NCBI GenBank assembly: GCA_021815005.1
Contig: JAKAHL010000122.1
Location: 1-6,426, forward strand
Origin: Chloroflexota bacterium
GTDB lineage: Bacteria > Chloroflexota > Limnocylindria > Limnocylindrales > CSP1-4
Reading direction: 5' to 3'
DNA length: 6,426 bases
The notes beneath the pieces are model-generated. The model was not told the DNA's origin, did no database searches, and worked only from the letters and a program-made list of their open reading frames with translations. The translations under genes and the position numbers were made by a program. The number at the start of each line of letters is the position of its first letter. Positions within the stretch are counted from its first letter, which is position 1. Below are positions 4,703 through 6,426 of the stretch, one piece after another.

Positions 4703-5959
4703 ATGACCACCTCCTTCTGGCACGGGTTCGCCGACATGCACACGGTCAAGGACCACGAGCTCGTCATCCGCGAGGGCGACGGGGCGTGGGTGACCGACGT
4801 CAGCGGTCGTCGGTACCTCGACGCCACCGCCGGCCTGTGGTACGCCGTCGCGGGCCACGGGCGGGCGGAGATCGCCGACGCCGCCGCGGCGCAGATGCGG
4901 CGGATCGCCGCCTACTCCTCGTTCGGCGCCTACACTACCGAGCCCACGGTGCAGCTCGCCGAGCGGGTGGCCCGCATGGCGCCCATGCCCAACGCGGCGG
5001 TGTTCTTCACCAGCGGCGGGTCCGAGTCGGTGGAGACCGCGGGCAAGCTCGCGCGCCGCTACTGGGACGTCATGGGCCAGCCCGAGAAGCGGATCATCGT
5101 CAACCGCGAGCACGCCTACCACGGCATGGCCGCCCTCGGCACCTCGCTCGCGGGCATCCCGCTCAACAAGGCCGGCTACGGGACGCTGGTCGCCGACACG
5201 GTCCAGGTGGGCGTCCACGACCTCGACGCGGTGGAGTCGCTGTTCGCGGCGCGCGCGCCCGAGATCGCCGCGTTCATCGCGGAGCCGGTGGTGGGCGCCG
5301 GCGGCGTCATCCCGCCGCAGGGCGACTACCTCCTCGGGCTGCAGCAGCTCTGCCGCCAGTTCGACGTGCTGCTCATCGCGGACGAGGTGATCACCGGCTT
5401 CGGCCGCACCGGGCAGTGGTGGGGCAGCCAGCGGTACGGGATCGAGCCCGACATGATCACGTTCGCCAAGGCCATCACCTCGGGCTACGTGCCGCTCGGC
5501 GGCGTGGTGGTGGGACCGCGGGTGAGGGCGCCGTTCTGGGACGAGCCGGTGCCGGGGGCGATCTTCCGCCACGGCTACACCTACTCCGGCCACGCCACGG
5601 CCTGCGCGGCGGGCCTCGCGAACCTGGACCTGATGGAGCGCGAGGACCTGGTCGGGCGGGTGCGCGCGCTCGAGCCGGCGGTGGAGCGCGAGATCGGGCG
5701 CCTGGCCGCGTCGCCCCTCGTGGGCGAGGTGCGGACCGTGGGCCTCACGGCGGCCGTCGAGCTGTCGGCCGAGGCGCGTGCCGCCAACCCGGGCGCGGCG
5801 GACGCCGTGGTCGCCGCGGCCACGCGGCACGGCGTCCTGACCCGCAACATCCGGGGCGTCGGCCTGCAGTTCTCGCCGGCGTTCGTGGTGACCGAGGACG
5901 AGATCGCGCAGATCGCCGACGGGTTCGACGCCGCCCTGCGCGAGGTGGCCGCGGGCTGA
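4703..5959 (+). CDS. Class III PLP-dependent aminotransferase (omega-transaminase-like)
   Basis: The 418-residue protein is a full-length fold-type I, class III aminotransferase, which moves an amino group from an amine or omega-amino acid to a keto acid such as pyruvate. Motifs in order: FWHGFADM at the N-terminus; VTDVSGRRYLDATAGLW (31-46), the family's early beta-strand region; the cofactor-phosphate loop SGGSESVETAGKLAR (104-118); AYHGMAALGTS (138-148) with the ring-stacking Tyr139; AEPVVGAGG (193-201); LIADEVITGFGRTG (224-237) with Asp227 contacting the pyridine nitrogen; TFAKAITSGYVPLGG (253-267) with the Schiff-base Lys256; and HGYTYSGHATACAAGLANL (290-308). All key residues are present, so it should be active. 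The sequence resembles the beta-alanine/taurine/putrescine:pyruvate group, but the substrate cannot be fixed from motifs. The start is ATG 4703, backed by GAGGA 5 bases upstream. The upstream MetE-like gene is on the same strand, 110 bases away. Confidence 0.95.
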   Translation: MTTSFWHGFADMHTVKDHELVIREGDGAWVTDVSGRRYLDATAGLWYAVAGHGRAEIADAAAAQMRRIAAYSSFGAYTTEPTVQLAERVARMAPMPNAAVFFTSGGSESVETAGKLARRYWDVMGQPEKRIIVNREHAYHGMAALGTSLAGIPLNKAGYGTLVADTVQVGVHDLDAVESLFAARAPEIAAFIAEPVVGAGGVIPPQGDYLLGLQQLCRQFDVLLIADEVITGFGRTGQWWGSQRYGIEPDMITFAKAITSGYVPLGGVVVGPRVRAPFWDEPVPGAIFRHGYTYSGHATACAAGLANLDLMEREDLVGRVRALEPAVEREIGRLAASPLVGEVRTVGLTAAVELSAEARAANPGAADAVVAAATRHGVLTRNIRGVGLQFSPAFVVTEDEIAQIADGFDAALREVAAG

Positions 5960-5972
5960 CCCCGGCACGGGG
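5960..5972 (+). terminator. Small hairpin after the aminotransferase gene
   Basis: CCCCG (5960-5964) and CGGGG (5968-5972) form a 5-bp stem with a GCA loop immediately after the TGA stop. There is no T-tract. Its place right after the stop and before the promoter-like hexamer of the next gene is the only reason to suggest a terminator. Confidence 0.25.
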
Positions 5973-6006
5973 GACTGGCGGCGCCGAGGCCACCCGGCAC
6001 CCGGTG

Positions 6007-6012
6007 TAGCAT
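6007..6012 (+). promoter_or_regulatory. Putative -10 element of the MoxR ATPase gene
   Basis: TAGCAT lies 9 bases before ATG 6022, so transcription would begin within a few bases of the start codon. It is directly preceded by two tandem copies of the heptamer CACCCGG (5991-6004), which could be an operator. The intervening GGGACC is a poor Shine-Dalgarno match. Confidence 0.45.
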
Positions 6013-6021
6013 CGCGGGACC

Positions 6022-6426
6022 ATGACCCACGACTCCGCCGCCCTAGCGGCTGCCGCTGACCGCAACGCCTCCCGCGCCTCCCGCCCGCCCTCGATGCAGT
6101 CCATCGAGGGCGTGGTCGCGGCGTTCCGCGAGCACGGCTACATCGCCGAGCGGTCCCTTGCCACCACCGTGTTCCTCGCGCTCGAGCTGGGCCGCCCGCT
6201 GCTCCTCGAGGGCGAGGCAGGGGTCGGCAAGACGGAGCTGGCCAAGGTCCTCGCGGCAAGCCTGGGCGCGCGGCTGATCCGCCTCCAGTGCTACGAGGGC
6301 CTGGACGTCAACACCGCCGTCTACGAGTGGAACTACCCGCGCCAGATGCTGGAGATCCGGCTGCTGGAGGCGCGCGGCGAGATCGCCAAGGCGTCGGCGC
6401 ACGACATCTTCGGCCCCGAGTTCCTG
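6022..6426 (+). CDS. MoxR/CoxD-type AAA+ ATPase, 5' part
   Basis: The frame is open from ATG 6022 to the window edge (135 residues, incomplete). After a low-complexity Ala/Arg/Ser N-terminus of about 25 residues, the protein has the MoxR-family start: a helix near 29-45 (IEGVVAAFREHGYIAERS), ALELGRPLLLEGEAGVGKTELAK with the Walker A P-loop GEAGVGKT at 64-71, and RLIRLQCYEGLDVNTAVYEWNYPRQML at 85-110. The CYEGLD and YEWNYPRQ segments are typical of the MoxR branch that includes CoxD of aerobic CO dehydrogenase clusters. MoxR ATPases act as chaperones that help mature metalloenzymes or membrane complexes, usually with a VWA-domain partner encoded next to them. The Walker B and sensor motifs lie beyond the window. 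A second ATG at 6094 (Met25) is a possible start, but the -10 hexamer favours 6022. Confidence 0.92.
   Translation, partial: MTHDSAALAAAADRNASRASRPPSMQSIEGVVAAFREHGYIAERSLATTVFLALELGRPLLLEGEAGVGKTELAKVLAASLGARLIRLQCYEGLDVNTAVYEWNYPRQMLEIRLLEARGEIAKASAHDIFGPEFL

Noticed and set aside
4589..6259. Minus-strand 556-codon open frame opposite the aminotransferase and MoxR genes.
   Set aside because: It is a shadow frame; both plus-strand genes have intact catalytic motifs and normal codon use.

Overview
The window is very GC-rich DNA (well above 70% G+C by eye, with nearly every third codon position G or C) from a bacterial chromosome. GTG starts, a SigK/SigL-like ECF sigma factor and -10-like hexamers directly in front of start codons fit a high-GC lineage such as Actinomycetota or a high-GC Chloroflexota group. 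The sequence alone does not settle which. Nothing indicates a plasmid, phage, insertion sequence, CRISPR array or RNA gene. Coding density is high, and no gene-free stretch exceeds about 140 bases.

Layout from left to right: (1) the 3' part of a PfkB-fold sugar-kinase-like gene (2-640, +) that seems shortened and lacks the normal catalytic motif; (2) a 40-base convergent gap holding two small hairpins; (3) an SRAP/YedK-HMCES-type abasic-site DNA-protein crosslink gene (681-1376, -); (4) a 138-base divergent promoter region; (5) a rhomboid intramembrane protease with an N-terminal TPR domain (1515-2741, +), whose stop codon overlaps that of (6) an ECF sigma factor (2738-3373, -) carrying a perfect 33-bp tandem duplication near its start; (7) a 106-base divergent region; (8) a MetE-fold, methionine-synthase-II-like protein that lacks the usual zinc ligands (3480-4592, +); (9) a class III PLP aminotransferase (4703-5959, +); (10) the 5' part of a MoxR/CoxD-type AAA+ ATPase (6022 to the window end, +).

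The genes do not form one obvious pathway. They look like chromosomal genes in short transcription units: two divergent pairs (SRAP/rhomboid and sigma/MetE-like) and two convergent pairs (kinase-like/SRAP and rhomboid/sigma). The MetE-like and aminotransferase genes could be co-transcribed, but their spacing of 110 bases makes this uncertain. The clearest shared signal is regulatory: four genes have a TANNNT hexamer 6 to 9 bases before the start codon, the layout expected of leaderless or nearly leaderless mRNAs. The sigma factor and aminotransferase genes have Shine-Dalgarno-like sequences instead.

I see no convincing evidence of a new multi-gene system. The points most worth a second look are the two apparently active-site-deficient enzyme homologues (PfkB-like and MetE-like), the in-frame duplication in the sigma factor, and the leaderless-promoter pattern.
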